The position numbers were made by a program, and so were the translations under genes. This document shows, in pieces, positions 26,501-38,270 of a DNA stretch of 64,000 nucleotides. The stretch is from Paracyclopina nana (lineage: Eukaryota > Arthropoda > Copepoda > Cyclopoida > Cyclopettidae), in NCBI GenBank assembly GCA_019096065.1, contig JAGUCH010000008.1, positions 6,391,001-6,455,000 of the forward strand. Reading direction: 5' to 3'. The notes under the pieces are model-generated. The model ran no database searches and had not been told where the DNA came from. It was given only the letters and a program-made list of their open reading frames with translations. How positions within the stretch are numbered: position 1 is the stretch's first letter; each line of letters starts with the position of its first letter.

Positions 26501-29500
26501 CAATTTGGCCCACATAAACAACGCCTGTCACGCGAAGGCCTTGCTCACACGCGGTAAACCAGTAATTAATTTATGGTAAGCAATATTTACCATGTTGCTG
26601 GTATACTACTGGGTTTGACAGGGTCATATGGCTTTAACCAAGATTTAGCCCAAAGTTCATGCGGTGTTCATCTACCTTTTAATGCCAACTTATTCAGAAT
26701 ACTCCACATGCTACATTGATTATTTTACTAAAAATCCAACTCAATTTCAGGTCAGCTCACTGAAAGTGTTTACTTCACGGCGAAATTCCATTTGGTGCAG
26801 ATTTTATTAGATCTCCTGGATGGACATATTAATAGGAAAATTATTGTATTTTCGCAAAAAAGAAGGGCTTGAAGTGAGAGAGGAAAAAATTGTTTTTGGC
26901 ATTGAAGCTATTTTCAATAGAGTAATGGTTCTTCATAATAAAGACCACAGTGGGTAGCAGCAGCCATAAAAGTTTCCCGACATTATTAGTCCAAATCATG
27001 TTTCTCAGAGCCGTATGCCCAAAAATAGTCTCTCCACCTGTGATTCAGCTATTTTTTCCAATCAAATTTTCACTGAGCACATAGTGTGCTATTTTGGAAG
27101 AAGCTTACAATGAAGGTCATTTTTTCTGTGGCAAGGCCAGCCTTTTTTTACCAGCAAAATACTTTCTCAGGCAAGTGTTTTTCTTTGTTTTTTGCATCTC
27201 CTCTTTCGTTTCGTACTTAGGAATAATAACGTAATTTTCAGCAATTACAAGCCAAAAATACATTTCTGTTGCAAAACCTTCAGTTATAGAGCCTGAATGA
27301 CGCCATAACTTTCAATCTATGAAAATAACCATTATCGTGATTTAAAACCAGTCTAAGCCAGAATGCTATAAGTGTAGTTCTTAGTTGATTGGGTTATTTC
27401 GGCCTGAAAGTGGTATCGGTACAGGAAGATCGCTTTGCTGCCAATTAACATTCTGTATTGGATATACCATCAGGTATATCGGTGGTACACTATAGTATAA
27501 CCCTCATGGTGATAGGGTAGAGGCTGCTGAGAAGTATAATAGTCTGGCTTTAACGAGCTTTTGACCCACTTGTGATCCTCAATGCATTTACTACTTCTAC
27601 TATGATGGCCAAACTCTCGACACTGCAAACAATAGACCCCACAGACACAATGATGAAGAGACCTTCCTTGGCCTCCGTTTTGGCAACTTTCTGGACTAAA
27701 CATTGCATTTTGTGCAATTTCACATCAGCTTTCTTCAAGGAAAAGGGGAATTTATTAGGTAATGTACCTGATGTATTGCAAGGTTCACAGTATTGGGTAG
27801 TAATTGAGCAAAAAAATTGAGGATCACTATCAAGTCTCATCAAACTTTCAACTTGATATTTTTGCAGCAGTTAAGCTGCTTCTGCAATTAAAAGTTGAAA
27901 AATGCCTGAAGATGATTTTTTAAATAAGTATTTTAGATGATCTACAATAATTGAAATTCAGAAAGTTGCACAGTCTATATGATTTATTTTGAAGCGAAAA
28001 AGCAGGCCTGCATTCTATGTTGTCAAAACTGTCGTAGCCAGCCTTTGCTTGTCCCAAAAGTTCCCAGCCTTGATGTCAACTATCTTGATGTTTATGTAAT
28101 GTCAAATAAAAGAAGGAGGAAGAAGAAGCAGCTTGGTTATGAACCGATCTAAGTGAGTTCCTTGCCAAAAGCAGACATTTGCAAGCTGTACCTTAAAAAG
28201 CCCTTATCTATCACAAAGAAGGCTTTCCCCTATTTAATTGAAGTGGATTGATTTGAAATTGAAGAAAAGGGCCAACAAAATGGCCTCAAGTGCTTCAATG
28301 GTCAAAAGCTATAAGATATGTGGTATATAGCCACAGTGGCTCACTTTTAGCTGTATGCATGACTGTTATATACCCTCCATGTGTGGTAATCTAGGCCTTA
28401 TTGGATTCAATACTGAAACAACTTGATGGAAGGGAATGTATACATACACATATTTCTGGGAGGGAAGGCGGAAAGTGGGCCATTTTGGATATCGACATGC
28501 AGCCAAATGTATCCTCAGCATTTCCTACCACCAGCTTTTGGAGAGTAATTTAAAAATAGAGCCTTAACCACAATCCCTGGAGGGCGAAATCTTCAACATG
28601 ACCTTGGGATACTTTCAATCACCATATGTAAGGAGCGAAAGGGCTCTCTGCGTTTTATTGAGGCCATCACACTATTTGGCCTTGTCAACATACCAACCAG
28701 CAGCCGGGTGTCTAAAATTGCACTTGGATGAGTATTCGAAAGAGGGTGGTGAAATAAGCTTGGATGACGCAGTTGGAACTGAGTGAAATGAAAGAATCAT
28801 TTTCCAGAATTGAACTAGCTGGGTTGTAAACATTACCTAGTGAGCCTAAGAAGTGCAGTTCAGACTCCTTTGTGTCACAAGACAATTTTGTTGCTAATTT
28901 CTCAATTGAGATTATTCCCAGCTCTCAAGCTATTTTTGAGAGCAAAAAACAACCCTGGGATTGAGACATTGAGATGCGTTAAATCGCTTGGCTGATTTGA
29001 ACGACAAGAGTTGTTGTCATTTCCTGGTATATAAGTTCTGGAGTGCAGAAATGCCTCCTAAATGTCACAGACATTGTTCCAAAAACTTTCTGGAATTCGC
29101 TTTGTTAAAAAAAAAAATGCTGCGCTGCATACATTTTAATGAAATTAAAATGCGTATTTCATTTCACAGCTCTTAAAGTGCATCCTCCAACACACTCGAA
29201 AGCATTCAGCTTGAAGACAAAATCCTCTTATAGGAAATAGCAAAGCATCTTTGAGCATGATTGAGAAAAAGTTACAAAGCCCTTTTTTCTAGGCAAAACT
29301 TTGGCTGCTACAGTGGCTTGCAGACTTGAAAAAATGCCAATTGCTATGTGAGCAATCAAATTGTTAAGAAAGATTCAGGAACTTATCTGCGCCTGGGAAA
29401 CCCACTAGGCCATATCTACAACTTTGCTAGTTCAAATGATTCATTCATTTCACAGACGACAGATTCATGATGGCACCAGGCAAAGTTCATTGCTTAGGAT

Positions 29501-30802
29501 AAAATACTCTTGTACTTTTAGCCAAAGTTACCAAAGTTTGCGCAAATTGTTGTGTAATGTTCATCATCGAGGGAATGAGATTAAGCCATGATTTTTAAAT
29601 TGCCTTTTAAAAACTGTTGGTGGGTAAAACTTAGGGTACATTTGTTAACTTGTTGATCACCCTGTTTTGCCAGAGTAGCAAGTTCAATGTTATTACTGCA
29701 GCCATCACACTTAGAAGGGAAGAGAGCCTCCAAACTTGTTGTTTATGTTCTTGGTCCTCTTTTTATGGCTCGTAACTAACCTTGTGCCAAAAATGGTAAG
29801 GGGCCTGAGATGGATGGATTTTCCTTAATCCACTTTCTATCAAGCAAAATACAATTTTCTACTCCACCAGAAAACAACAACCAAGTTGAAAACCCATTTG
29901 GGCCTTTCTTTATGAGACTTTACGATTATGGCCTTGCCTTGGTACAAAAAAAAATTAGTGCAATGTCAATATGGCATGCCAATGGGCCTCAGCAAACTTG
30001 AGCAAAAAAGCCATTTTGCTGCTACTTTGTTGTAGCATGCAATCAAGTACAAAAGGCCACCTTTTTAACCCACTCTAAAGTAATGCTAATCGTGTTCCAA
30101 AACAGCATTTTGTCTCCTCCATCAGATTCATCAAGATCAAAGGCCATCAAAAAAGGCCAGACTTTTTGTGCACAGTTGTGCAGCCAATCAAGGCTCTCTC
30201 AAGGGTTCACTGTGCAGCACCAGGGTGTCAATATAGTTTCACAGTAGACATTTTGACCTAATAAAGGCCTTCTTAGGACTAACAATGAAAATGGCTGCCA
30301 AGAGCATTTTTTGTCTCTATGCTCTGCACACACTTTTGAAAAAGCTTTTGTAATGGAAAGCTTTAGGACACACCAACTTTTTTGGGAGTGAAATCAAATT
30401 AGAGAAACACAAATAGCCTACTGCTCCTACCACACAGTAGTGTGTGAAGTAGGTATTTTTCAAGCAATTGGCCTGAAGGAAAAATGTGCTATTAGTCTCC
30501 AGAAAAAAAGGAGCACAAAACATTCATCCATTTCACTCATGGATGGGGCGTGAAAAATGTATCAAAACTTATATATTATAGAGTAGCAGTATATGCAGTA
30601 GCAACAATCCTTCATCCAAACTTTGCTTTGCAAAGATGATGGGAGAAACTTTCTTATTCATGTGGGTTTGTCTCAATATTTGAAAATCATTCTCATCAAA
30701 CTTACCTAGGCTTGGAAGGTAGGCCAAGAGGAGCCAAGCCAGCAAAATAAAATTGCTTTTCAGCCTGGTTTTCGATGTTGTCACAGATTTGCCCATTGTC
30801 AT
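5471..30802 (-). CDS. Klingon/lachesin-type Ig-domain cell-adhesion protein (3' end not found)
   Basis: This is a spliced gene read on the minus strand from seven exons: 30802-30706, 12641-12468, 11361-11218, 9923-9855, 9791-9670, 5787-5637 and 5568-5471. All have GT-AG borders and phases that match (1,1,1,1,0,1,0), giving 285 codons without a stop. Residues 1-30 are a signal peptide. Ig1 has Cys85, Trp97 and Cys143 with the DxGEYIC end. Ig2 has Cys187, Trp199 and Cys233 with DSGTYIC. Ig3 starts at about residue 253 and shows only its first Cys (276). Possible N-glycosylation sites are N132, N174, N188 and N222. The order and the linker phrases (VPPVI between Ig1 and Ig2; PEIHVDKAWIH opening Ig3) resemble klingon/lachesin/IgLON-type adhesion molecules, which act at neuronal or epithelial surfaces, often GPI-anchored. 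The rest of Ig3 and any anchor were not found to the left. The exact subfamily is inference. Confidence 0.85.
5637..5787 (-). CDS. Exon 6 of Ig adhesion gene: second half of Ig2
   Basis: It encodes LLSLPNVTRHDSGTYICEAS followed by NGVDNPVRAKIDLRII, the end of an I-set Ig domain and its linker. The acceptor is atattgcag and the donor is T|GTGAGT. Confidence 0.9.
6029..6728. mobile_element. Element with inverted arrays of a short motif at both ends
   Basis: At 6060-6245 about seven units like CTAGTTGTACTATCTTCGAA follow each other every 24-29 bp. At 6518-6712 about seven units occur in the opposite orientation. The outer ends share ACGGG(G)AAA and CATTTTnGNCCGA-like words in inverted order. 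The centre is AT-rich and non-coding. The layout suggests a non-autonomous DNA transposon with repeated transposase-binding sites. The borders are approximate and no transposase is present. It lies in intron 5 of the Ig gene. Confidence 0.6.
9670..9791 (-). CDS. Exon 5 of Ig adhesion gene: first half of Ig2
   Basis: It encodes VPPVISTIHPGSNLTVRKGS and then KLACNATGFPLPEISWERE. This is a classic I-set start with cysteine and tryptophan. The acceptor is tttctgtag and the donor is GAG|GTAAGC, phase 0. Confidence 0.9.
9855..9923 (-). CDS. Exon 4 of Ig adhesion gene: end of Ig1
   Basis: This 69 bp exon encodes EYICEVETFGDPIHQLNN and so supplies the second Ig1 cysteine. The acceptor is ttttgcag and the donor is G|GTGAAT, followed by a 63 bp intron. 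A long hairpin repeat starts 24 bp upstream of the acceptor. The phases (1 in, 1 out) join exons 3 and 5 exactly. Confidence 0.85.
9948..10092. repeat. Near-perfect long hairpin (62 bp arms, 21 bp loop)
   Basis: Arm 1 is 9948-10009 and arm 2 is 10031-10092. They are reverse complements with a single mismatch (cgttt versus cgatt), and each outer end begins GGCTTAGTCTC. The trinucleotide ACA occurs on both sides and could be a 3 bp target duplication. Transcribed in intron 3 of the Ig gene, it would fold into a long RNA duplex ending 24 bp from the exon 4 acceptor. Confidence 0.9.
11218..11361 (-). CDS. Exon 3 of Ig adhesion gene: Ig1 core strand with Trp
   Basis: The acceptor is ctattccag and the donor is G|GTGAGT. 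It encodes SSVIVWKQTDRIISAG, which holds the Ig1 tryptophan, and LQIANVTPDDKG, the usual strand before the second cysteine. Entry and exit are both phase 1. Confidence 0.85.
12468..12641 (-). CDS. Exon 2 of Ig adhesion gene: N-terminal spacer and first half of Ig1
   Basis: The acceptor is tgcttgcag before 12641 and the donor is G|GTAAGTG at 12467. The 58 codons include an Asn/Asp-rich spacer, then YRIRNGYTVTLVCSIENLG, which holds the first Ig1 cysteine. Transib-like repeat DNA begins only 27 bp upstream of this exon. Confidence 0.85.
12669..13125. mobile_element. Transib-like non-autonomous DNA transposon
   Basis: The element starts CACAGTG (12669-12675) and ends CACTGTG (13119-13125). It is flanked by an exact 5 bp duplication, CCTGA (12664-12668 and 13126-13130). 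The imperfect terminal inverted repeats run about 50 bp: both have CACAGTGG(G/C)TCAAAA, then GCGCGCACG and AAATCG. Transib elements, the relatives of RAG1, are known for CACWRTG-type ends and 5 bp GC-containing target duplications. The interior has no transposase frame. It sits in intron 1 of the Ig gene, next to the acceptor of exon 2. Confidence 0.75.
19957..19971. repeat. (CA)n microsatellite
   Basis: About seven perfect CA units. Confidence 0.9.
26087..26101. repeat. (GT)n microsatellite
   Basis: Seven perfect GT units. Confidence 0.9.
30706..30802 (-). CDS. Exon 1 of Ig adhesion gene: start codon and signal peptide
   Basis: The ATG at 30802 has a second in-frame ATG two codons later (30796) in a better context (A at -3, G at +4). 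The exon encodes a basic N-terminus and then the hydrophobic stretch FILLAWLLLAYL. It ends CTA G at a GTAAGT donor (30705). This phase-1 end fits the phase of the Ig exon at 12641, which is the reason for joining them across 18 kb. No other signal-peptide exon with a fitting phase was seen nearer. A transcript is needed for proof. Confidence 0.7.
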
Positions 30803-33800
30803 TGCTTGATGAGATCACTACTTTTCTGATGATGAGATCACTTTTTCTTTGTAATGTCACAAACTCATCATCAAATAATGATGGGACATCTTCTTGTTCT
30901 CCTAGAATTGGGCATCACTTCAGACCTCCTGTAAAGAGCAGAAAAATATGGTACATAATGGCAACTGTCAACAATTCACACACCAAAGTATATATCAAGT
31001 ATGGGATCTTTCTCATTGTTCAGCTGCCACCTAAGCAAAAGTTATGCTTTGGCCCTTTACCTTAATTTTAATCTCCATTTGTGTGGAGATTTTGAGCATA
31101 AAAACTTAAGAATTTCTAATATTTTTTCATGTACCTAAAGATAATGTTTCATACAACCCAAAATTATGTTGTGGACTGAGTCTACCCTAGAAGTTTTTCC
31201 TTGAATCTCAAAGCTCTAAGCTTTTTACAATCAATAAAGCCCTCAGAATCCTAGAAGTAGTCTAGTATGCAAATGAAATTTTCAAATCGATAGAAGCAAG
31301 AATGATGATACTTTTTCACAAAGCTGGAGATTTCTTGTCAAAAAGAGATCTTCTTACCACATGAAAGGAGGCCTGCTTATAAAAAGTAACCTTCAAAGAG
31401 CCTGCGTCACACATCATTTTTCAGCAGCAACTGAGGTCACCATCACTGCTATCATCACCCCACACACAACCAAGATTAATATTTACAACTTTTCTTTAAT
31501 GACCCTTTTTTTCTTCTCTTTTTCAAGGCTCAATACACTTGCACCTGATACTGAAAGGAACTAAAGCAATATCAGAGCCATCTGAGACTGATTTGGCAAA
31601 GCCATATCTGTAGAAGAGGCAGTTTTATAAATATATTGATGCCTTCAAGAAACCAATTTTGAGTTAAGCATTGAATAAATCAGATTGGGAAATGAGATTT
31701 TCTTTTATTGGAAAACGAAATTTTAAATTAATTATTTACTCAATTATAGCTTACTCATATTTACCAAGCCCAGAAACCATCTATTTTATTAAAATAAAAA
31801 AAATACATATTTCTTTCTAAGCCTAGCTCTCTATAGAAAAGGCAAGAAATGAAAGATTAAAAATAAAGAAGCTAAATGTTGCAAGGCAAGTGTTGTTTCC
31901 ACGTGCATTTGTGGTGAGATGACAAAAGCTGTCAGCTTTTCCAAAGCACGTAAAATACACTAGTACTTTGCTCCTAGCTGTTACTTGACTCCCCTTATGC
32001 AGTAAATGTACCCTCTTGAGTAAATAATTACCAGCACTACTACCAAGTCTGCAGTCAATATTTACTAAGAGAAGAAGAAGTGAAGTAGTCAAAGTTGTGA
32101 AGAAGAACAAGACCTTCAAGGTGAGAGCAAAAAACTGCAACACCACAAAAATCACCTCAACTTTGTTGAAGGCTAATTAAAATGCAGCTAGCTGGTGTTC
32201 CCTAACAAGCCAACCTTGAAGCAATAATTACAACCAGGGCTTCTCCTTCTTCTTCATGTCAGTGCCCTATTTTGCTGAGAAAAAGTAGGGGCACTTTTTG
32301 AACTACTAAAGAGCCTAATTTGGCCACTTTGCAGCCAGCTATCAAGCCCAGTAGTAGAAGTAGTGGTGCCACTTTTGGCTCAATACTTTTACCAATTCTT
32401 ACCAAAAGTTGGCATCAATATGGCTAAAATTGGGAGAGAGGGCTCGAAAGTAGGTCAAGCCAAAAAATTATTTTCTTCAACATGAGGCTAATTGAAGCCA
32501 AGTCGTACCAAAAAATACATTTGACGCAAAAGCCAATAACAAATGAAAGGAGAGTCGGAAAAGGGAAAACTTTTGACCTTTTGACGTACAAAAGGGTCGT
32601 TGTAGGCCTTTTTCAAAAGGGAGGCCAGAACCACACAAAAATTGTCACAGTGGTTGATGATGAGTCAAGTTTAGCTCGAGTAGAAGCAGAAAAGTCTTAC
32701 ACAATGGAACAAGGAAAAGTTTTCTTGATGGCAAAAAGAGAGAGAGAAGAGATCTCGTCGGAAAAAAGGAGAAACTTCTCCTTTTCTGGACGAGCAATGA
32801 ATGGACAAGTTCCCTTTTTTTACTGCATACAACCGATGCTGTGCAATCTCAGAAGTCTCAAAGAAATCGCAAATCATAAGGGAAAAAAAGAAGATAATCG
32901 GTTTTCGCTCGTAGCGTAACTTCACAAGTTGCAATGGAAGGTAAATAAAAGCTCGAAAATTCAAGCCGAAGTTGGAATGAAGCGCGCATCGAAAAAAAAT
33001 TGAAAGTATTTTATACCTTTTTTGATAACACAGAAAGCAGCGAGAGGATTTGTTGATGATTAAGCGCGTGCAAACTGAAATGTAAACAATGAAAACCAGC
33101 GCTACCAGGCGCGTAACGTTTGGTGCTTTTTTAGCTGGGAAGTTTTGGCTTTTTTCAACCGATTTTGTATACTACCAATTTACTCCTAGAATGTGGCTCT
33201 ATTATGTATTTTTATTTCACGCCTTCACGAAAGGTTTTGGCTTTTTTCAAGCGCCTTTGGCACTTTCTGAATTTGTACGAACGAGTGTTGCAACCAAGTA
33301 TTATACTTTTTAAGTGTTTACCAAAAGAAGCGAAAGCATTAAGATGTCCTAATTTGGCTTTCTTTCAAGTTTCAATGCTACCAGATGAGCCATTTTCGAG
33401 ATATGCAGAAAACGCCCCATTGAGGCTTTTTTATGATTTTTATTCGAGGCAAACTGTCAAGCCAAAAAGAATTCTGATTTGACACACAAGAATTGCTATA
33501 GAAATGCACATTTTGGCTAGTTCTTTTTTATCACTTCTTCTCGCAGACGTCTAAGAAAATGCATCCAATGAATTTTTTAAGCCATGCTATGTACAACCCT
33601 AAAAAGCCTATTTATGTTTCATCAAAAAAGAGGCTCTTAAAAAGTTAGGTGGAAAAGCTGGAAACCTCTAGACTCTCATTACCTAAGAGTTTTAAAAGAG
33701 TTAGTGCTAAAAAAGCCAAAAATGAATTTTTCTTTTAGCAAAATGTAGCTTTTTTGGTGATGGGAGTGAAAAAGAAAGCATTCCCATCCCACTGTGCAAA

Positions 33801-36800
33801 ACAACAACAACAACATCCACTTTCATACCATATTGATATGGCCTTGGTTATGGCATATTGTATGTAGTCGCAGCAGTGAAACCCTTGTTCCTAATAACCC
33901 AGAAATGTGTCTGCTGTTGCTCAACTGCATTGAAGATATGGTGAAAAACACATTGCCAGTATTATCATTCTGCCACAGCGTTTCATTTCCTATCATCAAA
34001 AGATGTGCTAACTGACATACATCGATGTTTTAATCTAAAAGTACTTGACAGGCCCTTGATTAGATGAATTTATCATGAAACCACAACCATGAATTTTTTT
34101 AAAGAAAATTCTTGCTTTCTCCCGAACACGATCCCGTGCAGAAAGCAAGCATTTGTTGTCATTGCCACCGAGTGCCAATCATAATTGTTTGCTGGCCTTG
34201 CACTTCACAGGAAAATCAGACGAAATTGCCAGCAAAAATATTACTTTTTCTGCCTTTCTTGCACTTTTCTTCATCAAGTGGATTGAAGGACAAATTGTCA
34301 AAGGGGTTTATTTTGTTCCTTGGGATCGTCTTTGTTTTTACAATGATGTCCTTCTTCCCTGAAGAATGATTAGATTCTTCTCAAGAGGACATTTCAGTTT
34401 AGTATGTCACGTCCCAAAGGTCGTTGACAAACGAAGAAGAAGACATTGAAGACACAACTTTGTGCCCAGAATTTCCAATCCATGCTATTGATGATGATTG
34501 AACTGTTTGATTTATCCTTCAGAAAAATCCGTTTGTCTCAAAAAATAAACGGTTAGAATTTTAGAATTGCCATTTACCATCCTTTTGTTGCATCGGCTTT
34601 CTATTTTGACGATAGTCATCAATGGACTTTCTAAAGCTCACAAAACAAATCAATGCGAGGCATTTTTGTGCAAGTGTTCGGCCCTGATTTTCTTGAAGAG
34701 TGCAAATCCGGATGCCAATCAACGTTGTGCTCCAGTGATAATGACAACAAAGATCTTCCAACTGCACGAAATTGTCTACTCCAACAAGCTTTTAGCTGAA
34801 AATGCTTCCAACGAGTGAAAAATGCCCTGTGAGTGGGCGCTCCTTATTCCTTATAGACATGGCATTTACAAAAGCAACTCCTTTTTATAGGCTGTCATGC
34901 TGATTTGAGTACAATTTCCCACAAATTCAATAAAGCGCAAAAGTGCAAAAGATAAAAAAGTTGTGTAGTATTAAAAAACTTTCTCCAATAAACCAAGGGA
35001 GAGGCAGAAAAATACTTGAAAAACCCACAGCCTACTGCTGTCTCTCCCATTTCCTAGATAAATAGAAAGCTTCAAAGCTAGGTTAATTAGTAAAAGACCC
35101 TGAAAATTGGCTTCCATGTAGTAGATCATAATTCTTGCGAGTAACACAGAAATGACAGTGACATCTGTTGCAGCAATATAATGCTGTATAGTAGCCATAG
35201 TAGTAGGGAAATGCAGCAAAGTAGTAAATCTTCTGGCTCTAGTCTAATTTGTAAGCATTACGAATTTGAGAGCAGTTAATTTAAAATAATTGGCCTCTTT
35301 CAACTTTTTCAAGGGCCCAATTAAGGGGAAAATCTGCTAATTAAAATTGCTAAAGCAAAATGCTTTTCACTTTTGCTAAGGCTGAGTAGTGAGGGTACAC
35401 CAAACAGCTTTATTGGTACATAAGTGGTAAAACACCTTGAAAGGAACGTCTAAAAACTGATGTTTGCAAAAGGGATTTCTGCTGAAAGCAATTATAAAAA
35501 GAGCGGCACTTTTTTCTTTTTATGCCAAACTTATGCAAGCTCCTGTATGTGAAATGTGACATTTAATTACCAATCTTCATTAAAGAAGCAGTTCATGCGA
35601 ATATAGAAGGTATGGCTTAGTATATACCCATAAATGATGACGAAGTAATTGCCAGTTTTTTCTAGAAGATTACTAGGATTTCTTGAGAGCTTGGTGGTAC
35701 ACTGAATATACCAGTTGGAATATGAGCCTCAATGAAAGGTTACCTTACATAGTACCAAGATAATAAAGACTCAATTACGAATACCTTAAACCTTTCCAAA
35801 GCAGATGATACCAGGTTATTCCGCAGTTATGAAATTACATCCCTTTACTCTACCATTTTTAATTACATGGATTACACCAACATAGTATATTTCAGTATTC
35901 TCATCCATAGAACACTTGTAAAATACAGGTATGCTGGCTGCTTGAGGATTACCATCTAATACAACTACTTTACAAATTTTAGCATTACACCAAAAAGATT
36001 AGAAAGCCAAACGTGGAGGAAGAAACTGCTTACCTTATAGTCTATGCGTGAGTATTTTTGCAATTGTGATGATCTGTTGAGACTGAAGAAGCACTGTGAT
36101 GATGTATCAATTTTGTATTAGACACCCGCACACACTCAGTACAGTTGCAGTAGGAGGTTTCCGCTAGCTACTACAAGTGTAGCAATACAGCAATCTACCC
36201 AGTAAGAGGAGCTTTCGCCAACTGATGACAAGAATGTGGTATACAGCGCTTGGCGCTCTTTCGCAGCTCAACCTCACTTGCTATAAGAAATAAGAAAAAG
36301 GGAGAAACAAACCTAAAAGCTGCAAGGCCGCTAAAGAATGGTAATTTTATTGTACCAAAATGTGACTAATCGATTTGTGAAGTAATTTTTTAAAAATTGC
36401 TTTAAAATGTATTGTTTTCAGATAAGAATAAATGGTATTTCTTAGGTAACTTTTAATTGGCTGTTAGTTATCGAAGGCTTACTTTAAAAAAGAAAGGCAA
36501 CTTTGATCACTATAGCTTTAAACACTAAAAATCAACAGGAATCTATAGTTGGAAAAATTCATTGATTGGCTTCATATTTTGCTAAAACGGAATCAAACGG
36601 AGTCAAATCAGAATAACGGCATTTTTTAATTTTTTTAAGCCGGTATTATTTGGCAGCTTTTGTTAAGCCAGCTAGGCTTTAATAAAATAAATAATTTCTC
36701 TTGGAGCAGTAAATGAAGAGATTCTGTCAGAGTTCTGTGGAATAGTAAAACTTTTCATAAAATCGCAGTGAAATATTTACTAGTATTTATGCTTTGTGAG

Positions 36801-37992
36801 TTTTTTCTGCGGGAATACAGCTGCTGTCGAGATAATGATGGCAAAAAGCAATTTGAGTCTTGTTTTGTGAAAGTTGATTTACCCCTTTTTGTCAATAACA
36901 ATGACAAGTGTTTCCTTTGTTAAAAATGTCAGTAAATGAGCCAATTTAGGACTTACTTTTTTATTGCACAACCCTCCAAGGCAGCAGCATCAATGAAAAC
37001 TTTTTTCTAGCGGCTTTTTCTTTCTCTTGACTGATGACATTTTGGCGGAAATTCCCTTTATCCTTGCGGATTTTGAGCATACATTAAGCCATGCTTGCTT
37101 TCTATTTATAGGACAATAAATATAAAATGATGCAGCCATTAAAATACTTTTAAGTGGGGATAATTATTGCCCGAATTTGGAACTGTAATTTTCCGGTTGC
37201 TTTCATGACTGAAAGTAGCAACGAAATTGCTGAGTCATTATAGGTACAGTTTGCAATTTTTTGTCAATTGTCTAATTTAATCAAGCCTTTTTCAATCTTC
37301 CCATCAAAAAAGATAAAAAAGAAAAAATTGGCTGAAAAGTGAATAATTTAATATCCATTTTTGAAGCGCAAAGAAAATGGAGCAATCGCGCAACCTTTGC
37401 GCACAGGATGTGTCAAAATCTTGTTTTTCGTTCGTGCGTAAAATTTTTCGTCAAATGAAGTGTGTGTTTAGTGCACAGCGCAGGCAAGAAGGCGTGCCGG
37501 GTCGGCACAAACATGAAAAATCTAGCGCGCGCGCGCGCGCTCCGCCCAGTGCACTGCAAAAACAGCTTCCTGTCACAGGTAGTTCATTCAAACTTGTACC
37601 AGACACGGCTTGGGCTAAATTTTGCAAAAGTGCCAAAGTTCATTTTTCCTCAAGGAAGCAGAAGAACTTGAACAACGCATTTTGCCCGTAAAAAGGCCAA
37701 AGCGGCCTTTAATCGCAAATGTCAGCCTAGTACGCATTTAAAAAGGCTATTTTGTGGGCAAAATACTTCCGAAAATAGGTAAGGAAATTTCTCATTCATT
37801 AATATTAAATCGGGCGATCTGGTAGCGACGAGCGCGCGCGCGCTTTGACGCGCGCTCGCGTTCTCACGCCTTTCAATGTAACGCCGTGGCCGCCCGACCA
37901 GACGACTGATTCATCCGGTCGGGATAAGCTTAGTTCATTTGTGCAGCTCTGTGAGTGCAACACTGCAGTGAAATAATAAAAACAAAAGTAGC
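30803..37992. other. Intergenic region between head-to-head Ig and SIPA1L genes
   Basis: No exon is supported. The region should hold the 5' UTR and promoter of the Ig gene (minus) and, at its right end, those of SIPA1L (plus). CpG-containing runs appear near 32.9-33.1 kb and strongly at 37.4-37.9 kb, including (GC)n stretches at about 37524-37541 and 37831-37860. The 145-codon frame at 32482-32919 and the 104-codon frame at 37377-37691 have no recognisable domain. Confidence 0.4.
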
Positions 37993-38007
37993 ATGAAGCA
38001 AAAGTGA
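37993..38007 (+). promoter_or_regulatory. Short upstream ORF before the SIPA1L start
   Basis: ATG AAG CAA AAG TGA ends eight bases before the main ATG at 38016. Such a uORF can lower or gate initiation at the main start. Its use depends on where transcription begins, which is unknown. Confidence 0.4.
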
Positions 38008-38015
38008 GGCCGAAA

Positions 38016-38270
38016 ATGGACACTTACGGCCTCAAATCGGCCACCACCATCAACGGGGTCGTCATAAACATCCATGGTGACTCGCATAAAGTGGGAAAAC
38101 GAGTGAGAAGGGAGGCCAGCTTGAGGCTGCCGCCCTCCAATTTTAACCAGTCCAATTCTGCTGGTTGCTATTCAACTGCCACAAATGGAAGGCCTTCCAG
38201 CCCTCCAAATTTGGCTTCATCGGCCTCTTTTGTGGACCAACAGCAGACTTCCAGACCAAGAATTTTGCAG
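38016..38270 (+). CDS. SIPA1L: SIPA1L exon 1
   Basis: It runs from ATG at 38016 (AAAATGG) to TTGCAG|GTGAAC, 85 codons, phase 0. The Ser/Asn-rich N-terminus begins [16 protein letters not shown]. It is joined to exon 2 by phase and position. The N-terminus is not strongly conserved, so this is the least certain exon. Confidence 0.7.

Larger units (their letters stand above)
13126..30705. other. Long first intron of the Ig gene
   Basis: This is AT-rich DNA without a supportable exon on either strand. It has scattered short open frames with no family resemblance, a (CA)n run at 19957-19971 and a (GT)n run at 26087-26101. Nested genes or non-coding RNAs cannot be excluded by eye. Confidence 0.5.

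Noticed and set aside
28332..28343. CACAGTGGCTCA, identical to the end of the Transib-like element.
   Set aside because: No inverted partner, no inverted-repeat continuation beyond 12 bp and no 5 bp duplication nearby; likely chance.
32482..32919. 145-codon plus-strand frame in the intergenic region.
   Set aside because: No domain, signal or repeat; Lys/Glu-rich composition follows the purine-rich DNA. Kept only as a note.
34112..34818. Several overlapping frames on both strands with protein-like phrases.
   Set aside because: Competing frames of similar length and no consistent splice chain or family match.
37805..38023. Minus-strand frame starting [18 protein letters not shown], like a signal peptide.
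   Set aside because: It lies opposite SIPA1L exon 1 and its 5' UTR, continues into an Arg-rich CpG stretch and has no supporting exon structure.
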